64,000 nucleotides of DNA, taken from CAVWXT01 sp963759115 (GTDB lineage: Bacteria; Planctomycetota; Planctomycetia; Pirellulales; Thermoguttaceae). The notes beneath the pieces were generated by a model, which worked only from the letters and a program-made list of their open reading frames with translations, did no database searches and had not been told where the DNA came from. The translations under genes were made by a program, and so were the position numbers. Shown here piece by piece: positions 48,627 to 57,943 of the stretch (within the stretch, counting starts at the first letter, position 1; every line of letters starts with the position of its first letter). The stretch is from NCBI GenBank assembly GCA_963759115.1, contig CAVWXT010000005.1, forward strand, positions 682,001 through 746,000, given 5' to 3'.

Positions 48627-49757
48627 CTATTTCAGGGGCAACGGCAGTTCGTTCACTCGCGTCTTCAGTTCCGCTTGGATTTCGGCCACGCAGCGGCGGT
48701 AGCACTCCACCGGCGATCCAATCGGATCGCAGATCTCGGCGCCTTCGACCGACAGCAAGCGGGTCCGCTCGGCAGCCGACGGCCATTGCGTCACGATGGC
48801 ATCGCGGTGGCAACGGGTCATAGTGTAGATCACGTCGGCGTGCCGCACCAGCGGTTCGGTCAGGGGTTGTGTTTCGTGGCCGCGGAGGTCCAGCCCCAGT
48901 TCATCCAGGGCCTCGATCGCCTCGCCGGCCGCCCTTCCGCCCAACATGGCAGCCACTCCCGCCGACATCACCATCACGCCGCGGTCCTCCAACTCGTCGA
49001 TCCTGCACTTCAACCGTTTGGCAAGCATGTCGCGACAGAGCAATTCGGCCATCGGGCTGCGGCAGGTGTTGCCCGTACACACGAAGACGACTAACAGGCA
49101 GGAAAGCCGCTGCAAGGTGCGTTCCGGCACCACGCCCGCCCGCAGGATTTCGTAGCGGCCACATTGGACCCGCACCACCGACGACGGCTGGCCAAAGCGG
49201 CATGGTCCGTCGTCCACCACCAGGCTGATTTCGTTGCCGAAGGCATCAACCACCTCCCCAGCGGTGACGGCCTCGGGCAATCCGGCGCGATTGGCGCTGG
49301 TAAGGGTCAGCGGGCCGGCCAACATCCGCAACACGTCGAGAATCACCTGGTGGCCGGGCACGCGGAGCCCGATCGCCTGTTCGGGCGAAACCGCCCGCTG
49401 CACCTTGGGCGGCAGTTGCCGCACGAGGCTCTCGGGGTGGGAATCGTCGACTACCAGCGTCACGGGCCCCGGCCAGCACCGCCGGGCAAGCCGCTGCGCC
49501 AGGGGGCACATATCGGGAGCGTAATCGCGGGCCTCGTCGGCGCTCTTGATGGCCAGCGTCAGCGGTTTCGCCGCCTTCCGGTCTTTGGACTGTATCAGCC
49601 GGCACACGGCGTCCTCGTCCAGCGCACTGGCGGCCAGTCCATAGACCGTTTCGGTGGGGAACGCGACGACCCCCCCTTCGGCGAGGGCTTGCACGGCGCG
49701 ATGCACCACATCGCGCCGATCCTCAGCGCTGCGCAGATCGATTACCACCGGCGGCAT
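48627..49757 (-). CDS. Sua5/YrdC threonylcarbamoyl-AMP synthase fused to low-molecular-weight protein tyrosine phosphatase
   Basis: This 376-residue protein comes from the ATG at 49757. Residues 1-210 are YrdC-like: GGVVAFPTETVYGLAASALDED, KDRKAAKPLTLAIKS, WPGPVTLVV and GLRVPGHQV. These make threonylcarbamoyl-AMP for tRNA t6A. Residues 222-376 are a low-molecular-weight phosphatase with the CX5R loop VFVCTGNTCRSPMAELL and the acid loop ICDPIGSPVECYRR. The second domain is usually a protein-tyrosine or arginine phosphatase. YrdC is the essential half. The joint is seamless, so this is a true fusion and not a frame error. Confidence 0.93.
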   Translation of the reverse strand: MPPVVIDLRSAEDRRDVVHRAVQALAEGGVVAFPTETVYGLAASALDEDAVCRLIQSKDRKAAKPLTLAIKSADEARDYAPDMCPLAQRLARRCWPGPVTLVVDDSHPESLVRQLPPKVQRAVSPEQAIGLRVPGHQVILDVLRMLAGPLTLTSANRAGLPEAVTAGEVVDAFGNEISLVVDDGPCRFGQPSSVVRVQCGRYEILRAGVVPERTLQRLSCLLVVFVCTGNTCRSPMAELLCRDMLAKRLKCRIDELEDRGVMVMSAGVAAMLGGRAAGEAIEALDELGLDLRGHETQPLTEPLVRHADVIYTMTRCHRDAIVTQWPSAAERTRLLSVEGAEICDPIGSPVECYRRCVAEIQAELKTRVNELPLPLK

Positions 49758-49940
49758 AAAGTGATCCCGACACCCCGACAAGCGACGTAATATCTTATTT
49801 TACCGGTCGTTGCGCCCAGTCGTCAACCCGTGGCAGGAGGGGGGCGAGAAACGGAAATCGCATGGGCGGAAAGTGTGGCCAGCCTGATATCGTGCCCAGC
49901 ATGGCCATGTTCGACGAGGCTTGTGGCGTTCGTAAGTCGC

Positions 49941-51288
49941 TGTTCAAAAATAAGTTAGCCGTTTGTATAATCTGCGTATTCCGCTTCCATGGATGGAGAG
50001 ACGGTCATGGCAGACAAGGATTGCAGGCGCATTCGCCGGTGTCGCTGCCGAGGATGTCGCTCGCGTAGCGATGCGGATTTGGTTGCGTACCATCGGGCCA
50101 TCAATCGAGTGATGGCCGAGTTGGACGAACGGAGTCGGCGGTTGTTCGCCGGGATCGTGGCCCGGCAACGCGGACACGGGGGCGTCCAGTTGGTGGCGGA
50201 AATCACCGGCCTGAGCCGTATGACAATCCGCCGGGGATTGCGCGAAAGCGAACGCGGACAGGTGGCGTCTTCAGAGCGAGTACGGCGTCCCGGCGGCGGA
50301 CGAAAACGAGTCGAAAAAAAACGCCACGTGTGCGGGAGTTGTTGAAGGGGCTGTTGCGGGATGCGACGGCTGGCGATCCGATGGGTGGTCTGCGGTGGAC
50401 GCACAAGACCACCCGCAACCTGGCCGCTGCATTGACGCGACGTGGCGTACCGGTCGGGCACGTGACGGTGGCTCGGTTGCTGCGAGCACAGAAGTACTCG
50501 TTGCGATCGAACCGCAAGCGGTTGGGTGGGAAGAGAGATCCCTATCGGGATCAGCAATTCCGCCTGTTGGGGCGTCGGCGACGGCGATTCCAACGGCAAG
50601 GGTGGCCGGTAATCAGTGTGGATACGAAGAAAAAGGAGTTGGTGGGCAACTTCAAAAATAACGGACGCAGTTGGCGGTGTGAGGACCGCGACGTGCTGGA
50701 CCACGACTTTCCCACACTGGCCCGCGGCCGCGCCTATCCCTACGGCATCTATGACGAGAATCGCAATGAGGGCTATGTCGTGATCGGCACAACTCATCAG
50801 ACAGCGACCTTTGCCGTGCGTGCCATTCGCTCGTGGTGGCTGAAGGTTGGGCGGCGTCGGTACTCGGGTGTGTCTCGGTTGGCCATCGAAGCCGACAGCG
50901 GAGGTGCCAACGGCAACCGTTGTTGGGCTTGGAAGGTGGGCCTGCAAGAATTGGCTGACGAATTCAGATTGACGATCACGGTCGGGCATTATCCCGCAGG
51001 AGCCTCCAAGTGGAACCCGATCGAGCACCGCATGTTCAACCTCATCAGTGCCAATTGGGCCGGCGAGCCACTGACCAGTTACGAAGTCATGCTGAAGAAC
51101 ATCCGCACGACACGGTCGAGCACGGGCTTTCGCTGCCGCGCATCGTTGGACACCAAGCTCTACCCGACCAAAGTCAAGGTGTCCGACGAAGCGAAGGCAA
51201 CCGTGCGGCTGTTGCGACATACCGTCCTACCCAAATGGAACTACACCATCTGTCCACGAAAACGAAACGGCTAAGTTATTTTTGAACA
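49941..51288 (+). mobile_element. Insertion sequence of ISAzo13 type
   Basis: The ends are 24-base inverted repeats with one mismatch: TGTTCAAAAATAAGTTAGCC at 49941 and GGCTAAGTTATTTTTGAACA ending at 51288. The 1348-bp element holds one transposase in two overlapping frames. A short AAGTC word stands at both edges but a clean target duplication cannot be assigned. The transposase stop codon lies in the right end repeat. Confidence 0.85.
50005..51274 (+). CDS. ISAzo13-family transposase (two frames, A8 slippery site near 50313)
   Basis: The first frame codes the N-terminal helix-turn-helix part (GVQLVAEITGLSRMTIRRGLRE). The second codes the catalytic part: GWPVISVDTKKKELVGNFKN (first Asp), SRLAIEADSGGANGNR (second Asp) and ASKWNPIEHRMFNLISANW (Glu). 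The frames overlap at eight A residues (50313-50320). Slipping one base back there gives VEKKTPRVRELLKGLL, which joins both halves without loss. This is the layout of programmed -1 frameshifting used by several IS families. The start could be ATG 50007 or nearby in the same frame as 49989. Confidence 0.85.
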
Positions 51289-51317
51289 AGTCCTAAGGGT
51301 CGGATAAGGTTGAGTGC

Positions 51318-53820
51318 ATGACCAATAATGGTGCTGCCCCCACGCGCGACGAACTTGTCAGCCGCTACCTCGATCAGCTTCCCTACGAGCCGTATCGCGT
51401 CCAAGAAGAGGCGCTGTTGGCGTGGTTCTCGGCCGACCAGGGCGTGCTGGTCTGCGCCGACCGGCACCGGCAAGACGCTGATCGCCGAGGCGGCCCTGTT
51501 CGAGGCCCTGCACACGGGAAAGACCGCCTATTACACCACGCCGCTGATCGCGCTGACGGAGCAGAAGTTCCGCGAAATGCAGTCGGCGGCCGTAAAATGG
51601 GGCTTCCAGCCCGACGACGTGGGCCTGGTCACCGGCAACCGCCGCGAGAACCCGGACGCCCGCGTGCTGGTGGTGGTGGCGGAAATCCTCCTGAACCGCC
51701 TGTTGCACAGCGGCCAGGGTGGCACGTCCCTGAGCGAAGCGAAGGGCGTGGACTCACGGCCCGCGACGCCCTTCGCTTCGCTCAGGAGCGTGCCACCCAA
51801 CATTGCGTTTGACTTCAGCGACGTCAGCGCCGTGGTGATGGACGAGTTCCATAGTTTTACCGACCCCGAACGCGGGATTGTCTGGGAGCTCTCGCTGGGG
51901 CTCTTGCCGGAGCACGTCCGGACGCTGCTCTTGTCGGCCACGGTGGGCAATGCGGTCGAGTTCCTGCACTGGCTGCGGCAGAGCCACAACCGCCGGCTGG
52001 AACTGGTCAAGGGGGACGAACGCAAGGTGCCGCTGAAGTTCCATTGGGTCGGCGACATGCTGCTGACCGAGCAACTCGAAGCGATGGCCGGAGGCGACGA
52101 CCAATCCCGCACGACGCCCGCCCTGGTCTTTTGCTTCAACCGCGAAGAGTGCTGGACCGTGGCCGAGCAACTCAAGGGCAAACGCGTGCTCGGCGACGGC
52201 CAGCAGAAGCGATTGGTGGCCGAGTTGGAGAAGTACGACTGGTCGGAAGGGGCCGGGCCCAAGCTCAAGCAGCTTCTGATGCGCGGCGTGGGAGTGCATC
52301 ATGCAGGCGTGCTGCCCAAGTACCGCCGCCTGGTGGAAGAACTCTTCCAGCGAAAGCTCCTTTCCGTGGCCGTCTGCACGGAAACGCTTTCGGCAGGCAT
52401 CAACCTGCCGGCCCGGTCGGTGGTCGTGCCGAGCATCGTGAAGGGCCCGCCGGATAAGAAGAAGCTGCTCGATCCCAGCTCGGCGCACCAGATTTTCGGC
52501 CGGGCCGGCCGCCCGCAGTTCGACAAGGAAGGGCACGTGTTCGTGCTGGCCCACGAGGACGACGTGAAGATCGCCCGCTGGCGCGAGAAATACGACCAGA
52601 TTCCCGAGGACACGAAAGACCCGGGCCTGATGAAGGCGAAGAAGGCGCTGAAGAAGAAGATGCCGACTCGCCGCGCCAACGAACAGTATTGGAACGAGGC
52701 CCAGTTCCACAAGCTCTGCGCCGCCCCGCCGGGCAAGCTGTACAGCCGCGGCCCCTTGCCCTGGCGGCTGCTGGCCTACATGCTCGACGCTTCGCCCGAG
52801 GTCGACATCATCCGCCGCCTGGTGGGCAAACGGCTCATGACCCCAGACCGGATCGAACTCGGCCAGAAGGAACTCGACCAGATGCTGATCACGCTCTGGC
52901 GGGCGGGCTATGTCACGTTGGAACCGCAACCGCCGACGGCCGACGAGCTGGCCGAAGCCCAAGCAGCCGCGGCCGCCGAAAAGGCCAAGGACGCCAAGCG
53001 TCTGGAGTTCACTTTTGGCTTTGCCGAGAAGACGGCCGCGCCCGAGCCGAACCCCTACAAGCCGATGTTCGCCCGGGCCACGGAGAATCTGCCGCGGCTG
53101 CTCTTGTTTCGCGGCACGAACCCGCTCTACGCCGTGTTCCTGGTGAATCAGTTGGGCGTTGCCGATCGCAACGAGCGCATCCAGGCGATGGAGAGCGTGT
53201 TGGAATTGCCGCGGTCGGTGGGCCATTTCGTGCGGGTGCCCAAGCAACACGAACTGCCGCCCGGCCCGCTGGCCACGCTTAGGCTCGACTCGCATCTGCT
53301 GCAACTCGGGCTGGTCACGCCGGAGGAGCTTTCGCCCAATGGCGGAAAAGGGGACAGTCCCCATTTGTGCGAAGCACCCGAAGGGCCGTTCCGGCAAATG
53401 GGGACTGTCCCCTTTTCCGCCGACCGCGACCGCCGCCGTTTCGACGATGAGGAACGCAAATGGGTGCTGACGTTGGCCGAAAAGCTCCGCCGGTTGTTCG
53501 ACTACGATTTCCCGGGGGTCCGCGACCTGCGCACCTCGCCGGTCTGGGCGGCGGGTGAATTGCTGCAATTCGGCGGCGACTTTAACAAGTACGTCACCAG
53601 CAAGAGCCTGCAGAAGCAGGAGGGCGTGGTCTTCCGCCACGTGCTGCGGCTGATCTTGCTGGTGAACGAGTTCGTGCAACTCTGCCCTGCGGACACGACC
53701 GAGGAGGATTGGCGGGGCGACCTCGGCGATATCGCCGCCCGCTTGACCGAGAGCTGCCGCTGCGTCGATCCGGCCAGCACGGATAAGGCGCTGGAAGAGG
53801 TGGAGCAGGAGACGGAGTAG
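51318..53820 (+). CDS. Ski2-like superfamily 2 helicase with two in-frame palindrome insertions (frame broken near 51463)
   Basis: About 833 residues. Helicase motifs: GTGKTLIAEAAL (I), YYTTPLIALTEQKFREM (Ia), VVMDEFHSF (II, DEFH), LLLSATVGN (III), VFCFNREECW (IV), VAVCTETLSAGINLPAR (V) and HQIFGRAGRPQFDKEG (VI). It probably unwinds RNA or structured nucleic acid using ATP. The frame shifts between LVC and PTGTGKT near 51463. Residues translated from 51717-51798 (GGTSLSEAKG...FASLRSVPP) and 53341-53421 (GGKGDSPHLC...MGTVPFSA) are palindromic repeats, not family sequence. Both are in frame, so the protein is extended, not broken. The gene lies between two insertion sequences. Confidence 0.88.
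51717..51798. repeat. Dispersed palindrome family A, copy 2, inside the helicase gene
   Basis: Arms GGGTGGCACGTCCCTGAGCG and CGCTCAGGAGCGTGCCACCC, with inner GAAGCGAAGGGCGT/ACGCCCTTCGCTTC. It lies between helicase motifs Ia and II and keeps the frame. Same element as 43159-43235. Confidence 0.88.
53341..53421. repeat. Dispersed palindrome family B, copy 2, inside the helicase gene
   Basis: Perfect 27-base arms starting GGCGGAAAAGGGGACAGTCC enclose a 27-base loop with CACCCGAAGGGCCGTTCCGG. The element is 81 bases, exactly 27 codons, with no stop in the reading frame. Same family and loop as 10451-10533. Confidence 0.9.
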
Positions 53821-53881
53821 ATTAGCACAACGATACAAAGACACGAAGAAAGAAGGAAGGGGAAGAAATCGGGTTCGTATC

Positions 53882-54973
53882 CTAAATAGCCTTGCGTAAT
53901 CCTGGGAGGTTTGCTTTTTCCGTTGCGTACAAGCGTTGGAGTTCTTTATCCCGCTTGCGGAGATACCAGCGAACCTCCTTCATCAACTCGTTCATAGTGC
54001 GGCACTGATGGTTTCGAGTGACGTTCGCGTGCAGATCGCGCCACACCCGCTCGATGCGGTTGTGGTCCGGGCAGTAGGGCGGGAGGAAGTGCAACTGTAC
54101 TTTGTCGCCCAGCTTCGCCAGGACCAGTTCGACTTGTCGGCTGCTGTGGATGCGGTAGTTGTCGAGGATCAGATGGATCCGTTTGGCGTCCGGATAATCG
54201 CGCTGCAGCAAGTACCACAACTGCCAGATGAACAGCAGGCTGGTCTTGCGCTCCGCCTCGACCCAGGTCAAGCGGCCTGTGCGGGCGTTGAGCGCCCCGG
54301 CCAAATAACGTTTCTCGTTCTTGCCGGGCGTCAACACCGTTTTTTGCGTCCCGCGAAGCATCCAGTCTGGACCGATCTTGGGATTCAGGTGAATGTCCAC
54401 CTCGTCCACATAGACGATGACCTCGTCCTTGGGCAAGGTCTCGATCAACCGTCTCAGGAGCCGCAATCGCCGTGTTTTCCGGGCTTTCTTCCACGGACAG
54501 CCCACGATCGGCTTGGGACGGCCCAAACGAATCCGCAACCGCTTCAGCAGGCGACTCATCGTTGTGCAACTGATGCGGACACCTGTCTCCTTGGCCAAGA
54601 CCAACGCGAGCAGCTCTTGGGTCCACGTCGGACGCCGGTGCCGGTAGTCCCGCGGCGACTTGGCAACTACCTCGAACAACGCGGCTTCGTACTCCTCGCT
54701 CACCTTCGCTTCGCCGTTGTCCTCCCGCCGGTCGGCCAGCCCGCTCGGCCCTTCGTCGATGAATCGTTGTGCTGTTCGATACACCTGGGACTCCGAGCAT
54801 TGCCCGCCCGCCACGATCGCCGCGGGGGATTTCCCTTGCACCAGGCTCAAGATAATCTTGCATCGGCCACGCAGTCCGGCATCGCGTGCCGCCTTCGCGA
54901 AGGCCCTCAAAATCCGGCGCTCGCGTGTTGACAATGTCTGCCACGTCTGGTGTACTTTCCGTTGGACTTTCAT
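53882..54973 (-). CDS. IS630-family transposase
   Basis: This 363-residue protein is intact. The N-terminal helix-turn-helix is GKSPAAIVAGGQCSESQVYRTAQRF. The DDE catalytic centre is VIVYVDEVDIHLNPKIG (first Asp), IHLILDNYRIHSS (second Asp) and LPPYCPDHNRIERVWRDLH (Glu). AAGGAG stands seven bases before the ATG at 54973. The stop lies in the left end repeat. With no frame break, the element may still be active. Confidence 0.95.
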   Translation of the reverse strand: MKVQRKVHQTWQTLSTRERRILRAFAKAARDAGLRGRCKIILSLVQGKSPAAIVAGGQCSESQVYRTAQRFIDEGPSGLADRREDNGEAKVSEEYEAALFEVVAKSPRDYRHRRPTWTQELLALVLAKETGVRISCTTMSRLLKRLRIRLGRPKPIVGCPWKKARKTRRLRLLRRLIETLPKDEVIVYVDEVDIHLNPKIGPDWMLRGTQKTVLTPGKNEKRYLAGALNARTGRLTWVEAERKTSLLFIWQLWYLLQRDYPDAKRIHLILDNYRIHSSRQVELVLAKLGDKVQLHFLPPYCPDHNRIERVWRDLHANVTRNHQCRTMNELMKEVRWYLRKRDKELQRLYATEKANLPGLRKAI

Positions 54974-55071
54974 CAGGGACTCCTTTCACTTGCTGCGTCT
55001 TCCAAATCGACGCAAGTGGTTGTGAGTCCTTGTTTTACCTAATCCTCCCAGGATCGCGCAAGTCTATTTAG
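53882..55071 (-). mobile_element. IS630-family insertion sequence
   Basis: End repeats CTAAATAGCCTTGCGTAATC (53882) and its counterpart GATCGCGCAAGTCTATTTAG (ending 55071) match over about 28 bases with three differences, up to CCTGGGAGG. TA at both edges fits the TA target duplication of this family. One transposase fills the element. Confidence 0.88.
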
Positions 55072-55250
55072 CCTGCCCGATGACAGCTCTCCTATCACTG
55101 TTGGCTCAATCGGCTTTATGGAAACCCGCAAGTGGTGCGTCGCGCGGCGGGGCAGGGGAGAGGACCGGAATTCGAGGCCGGTGCCCCGCGGGCATCGACC
55201 GTACGCGGGCCCGCTTAGCGATCGGAGCAGCGATATTGGACTCTTCTCAT

Positions 55251-55535
55251 TCAGACGACTTCCAACTGCGTGCCCAACTCGGCAATAGATCTTCCGGTGG
55301 CATCGGCATAGAGCACATCGGGGCACAAGTCCACGCCATTTGGCCAAGCAAGCGTACCCGCCTCTCGGTCCACCGTTACTTGCTTGAAGAACGCCACACC
55401 TTCCAGTGGCGCAAACACGCCGCCGCGTCCCACAATCCGCGGGCGAAAATCCAATTTCGCAACCGTACCATCCGAAAAGCGGATTTCGAGTTCGTAGTCC
55501 TTCAGATGGCGAACCCCAATTACTCGTGGAAACAT
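55251..55535 (-). CDS. DUF2442 protein
   Basis: This 94-residue protein has the DUF2442 layout: VIGVRHLKDYELEIRFSDGTVAKLDFRP, then GVFAPLEGVAFFKQVTVDREAGTLAWPNGVDLCPDVLY. The family is small, soluble and often found with toxin-antitoxin genes; its function is unknown. It starts 12 bases after the antitoxin-like gene on the same strand. Confidence 0.88.
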   Translation of the reverse strand: MFPRVIGVRHLKDYELEIRFSDGTVAKLDFRPRIVGRGGVFAPLEGVAFFKQVTVDREAGTLAWPNGVDLCPDVLYADATGRSIAELGTQLEVV

Positions 55536-55546
55536 TGCAGTAGTTC

Positions 55547-55825
55547 CTATCTCTTCTTGATCAGCGTTCCCGACACGTATTTGTGGATGATGCTGGACAG
55601 CAACGTTTGGTAGGGAATGCCTTCCCGCGCCGCAATCACCTGAACGTCGCCGAGGTCCTTCGACGACAGACGGATGTTGATTCTGGCATCCTTCCGCATC
55701 GTGTTCTTCGCGGCATCGCGGAGTTGTCGGACCTCGCGTTTCACATTCTTGACAGGCCGCCACTCGCCGCGCTCGAAGGATTCGGCCAATTCCTTTTCCT
55801 CATCGTCGAAATAAACCTTGTTCAT
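55547..55825 (-). CDS. CopG-type ribbon-helix-helix antitoxin
   Basis: This 92-residue protein has the CopG_antitoxin end RINIRLSSKDLGDVQVIAAREGIPYQTLLSSIIHKYVSGTL, the DNA-binding ribbon-helix-helix of type II antitoxins. The acidic N-terminus (DDEEKELAESFERGEW) would contact the toxin. Its ATG overlaps a TGA that ends only a fragment of an upstream toxin gene, so it is probably an orphan. GAAGGAGAACC provides a good ribosome site. Confidence 0.88.
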   Translation of the reverse strand: MNKVYFDDEEKELAESFERGEWRPVKNVKREVRQLRDAAKNTMRKDARINIRLSSKDLGDVQVIAAREGIPYQTLLSSIIHKYVSGTLIKKR

Positions 55826-55893
55826 TGGTTCTCCTTCAAGTACTTCGCAGTCGCCTTTCGGCTGGGGATGATGGTCTTCAGATTGTCAACAGC
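55823..55893 (-). pseudogene. C-terminal remnant of the toxin partner
   Basis: Directly upstream of the antitoxin, a frame reads VDNLKTIIPSRKATAKYLKENQ and stops with the TGA of an ATGA overlap. This is the type of end seen in toxins that precede CopG-like antitoxins, but there is no start codon. The rest of the gene is missing; the radical SAM gene begins where it should continue. Confidence 0.65.
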
Positions 55894-57738
55894 TCACCCC
55901 GTGCCGACGGCTTGCTCGGCGGACGATTGCTGCTCCCGCTCCAAATATCCGCGGCCTTGCCGGATGCCGATGTGATCCCAGGGCAGGGCGGCGCGGCAGG
56001 GCAGGGGAGGTGGAGCGTTTTTTCCACGTCGATGCCGGCGTCGGCCAAGCGCTTGCCACCAAACTCGCGGCTGCAACTTTTCCGCCCAGCCGTCGAACCG
56101 GGCGCCGCGCCGCCAGGCCAACTCGATCGCCTCGCCCACCCGCCGGTCGCCGCGGCACATCACGCCTTCCAACAGGCTCGCCTCCACGTCGTGGCACCGC
56201 AACTGCACGCTCCGCAGCCGCTTCCGCCGGTGCAAGAACTCGTGCGCCCAAGCGAAATACTCGCGCCGCTGCATGGCGTTCCACTGGAAGGGCGTCTGCG
56301 GCTTGGGCACGAAGTTCGACACGTTGGCCACCACCGTCGCCGGCCGGCCGCTGACTTCCTGGCCCAGCCGCGAGATCGTCTCCGACATCTCGATGATCCC
56401 TTCCAGGTCGGTTTCCCGCTCGCCGGGCAGGCCGCACATGAAGTACAGCTTCACCCGCGAAAAGCCGTTCTCGAACGCCCGGCGGCAGCCGGCGTAGAGG
56501 TCGTCGTTGGTGATCGGCTTGCCGATCTGCCGGCGCATGTCGTCGCGGGCGGCCTCCGGCGCCAGCGTCAGGCCCGAATGGCGGTCGGTGTTCATCAGAT
56601 CGCCGACCAGCCGCAATTGCTCGTTGATCCGCAGGCTGGGCAGCGACACGCTCACGCCCAGCGGGCGGAACGTCTCTTGCAGCCGCCGCATCAACTCGTC
56701 GAACTGCGGGATAATCGCTGGTGGAGAGCGACAGCAGCGAGATTTCGTTGTAGCCCGTGTTGCGGTACTGTTCCAGGGCCGCCTGCAACGATCGTTTCGA
56801 CCTTGCGGAACCGCAGCGGCCGCTTGATCGTCGTGCTCTGGCAGAAGCGGCACTTGCCCGGACAGCCGCGCATGATCTCGATGGCGATCCGGTCCTGCAC
56901 GCACTCGACGTACGGCACGACCGGGGCCGCGCGGCGGCGGAAACGCGTCCAGGTCGGCCACCACGGCCGGCTCGATCCGCGTCGGGCACGTCGCCGCGAA
57001 TCGGCACGGACCGACGACGGCCGACCGTCGCCGTGTTCCTGCGGCTGGTAGAAGCGCGGCACATAGACGTAGGGCAGCCGGGCGGCCATCTCGGCCAGCA
57101 TCGCCTCGCGATCGCATCGACGGCGACGTCCCAATCCGCCACACGATCGCCCTGGTCCACCACCGGTCGCGATTGCTTCAGTTGCACCCACAGGTCGCAC
57201 ACCTCGGGCAGCGCCTCTTCGCCGTCGCCGATCACGAACAGGTCGATGAACCGGGCCATCGGCTCGGGGTTCACCGCGCACGGCCCGCCGGCGATCACCA
57301 GCGGATGCTCGGCCGTCCGCTCTTCGGCCGCGAGCGGAATCCCGCCCAGGTCGAGCATCGTCAGCACGTTGCTGTAGCAGAGGTCGTATTGCAGCGTGAA
57401 GCCGAGCACGTCGAACTGCACGAAGCGGCGTGAAGCGTTTCCAGGCTGTAGAGCGGCAGGCGGTGCTCGCGGAGCAATTGCTCCATGTCGGCCAGCGGGC
57501 AGAAGGCCCGCTCGCAGGCCCAATCGTCGCGGCGGTTCATCACGTCGTAGAGCACCTGCAGCCCGTGGTGGCTCATGCCGATCGAGTAGGCGTCGGGAAA
57601 GGCGAGGCAGAGCTTGCCGCGCAGCGAGCGGTGGTCCTTGACCACGGCGTTCCATTCGCCGCCGATGTACTGGGCCGGCGTCTGCACCTGCGGCAGCAGG
57701 CGATCGACGATGAGGTCTTTCAGGGGTTGGTTCAACAT
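55894..57738 (-). CDS. B12-binding radical SAM protein, TIGR03960-like (many frame breaks)
   Basis: About 600 residues when mended. The N-terminal part reads GGEWNAVVKDHRSLRGKLCLAFPDAYSIGMSHHGLQVLYDVMN and FDVLGFTLQYDLCYSNVLTMLDLGGIPL, the cobalamin-binding-like half. The radical SAM half has the cluster motif IMRGCPGKCRFCQSTTIKRP (CX3CX2C) and LTLAPEAARDDMRRQIGKP, SRVKLYFMCGLPGE. The family often pairs with ribosomal L21/RNase G loci; its reaction is not known. Eight or more frame changes occur between 57450 and 55975. Most are mended by removing one base, though one near 57150 needs an added base. The pieces together cover the whole family length. Confidence 0.85.
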
Positions 57739-57943
57739 GATCGGGATTATCGCAGATGCAGATGCCGGGAAACAGGGCCGCCACACTTAGGTGGCTGACG
57801 GGAGCTGTATCGCCAACGCAGGAATGTCCCCTCCTCTCCCTTTCGTTGCCCCGAACACCGCCGCCCCTTGCTAACATCGCAAAATCCCGGACAATGGGGC
57901 AAATAACGACGTCCAAAGACAAGCACCCCCCCAACGGTGGACT

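Noticed and set aside
51754..53844. 696-codon frame antisense to the helicase
   Set aside because: Helicase motifs are all on the plus strand; the antisense frame has no family features and arises from high GC codon bias.
53946..54989. Long overlapping frames (331 and 347 codons) across the IS630 gene
   Set aside because: Both are shadows of the intact IS630 transposase, whose DDE motifs are all in one frame.
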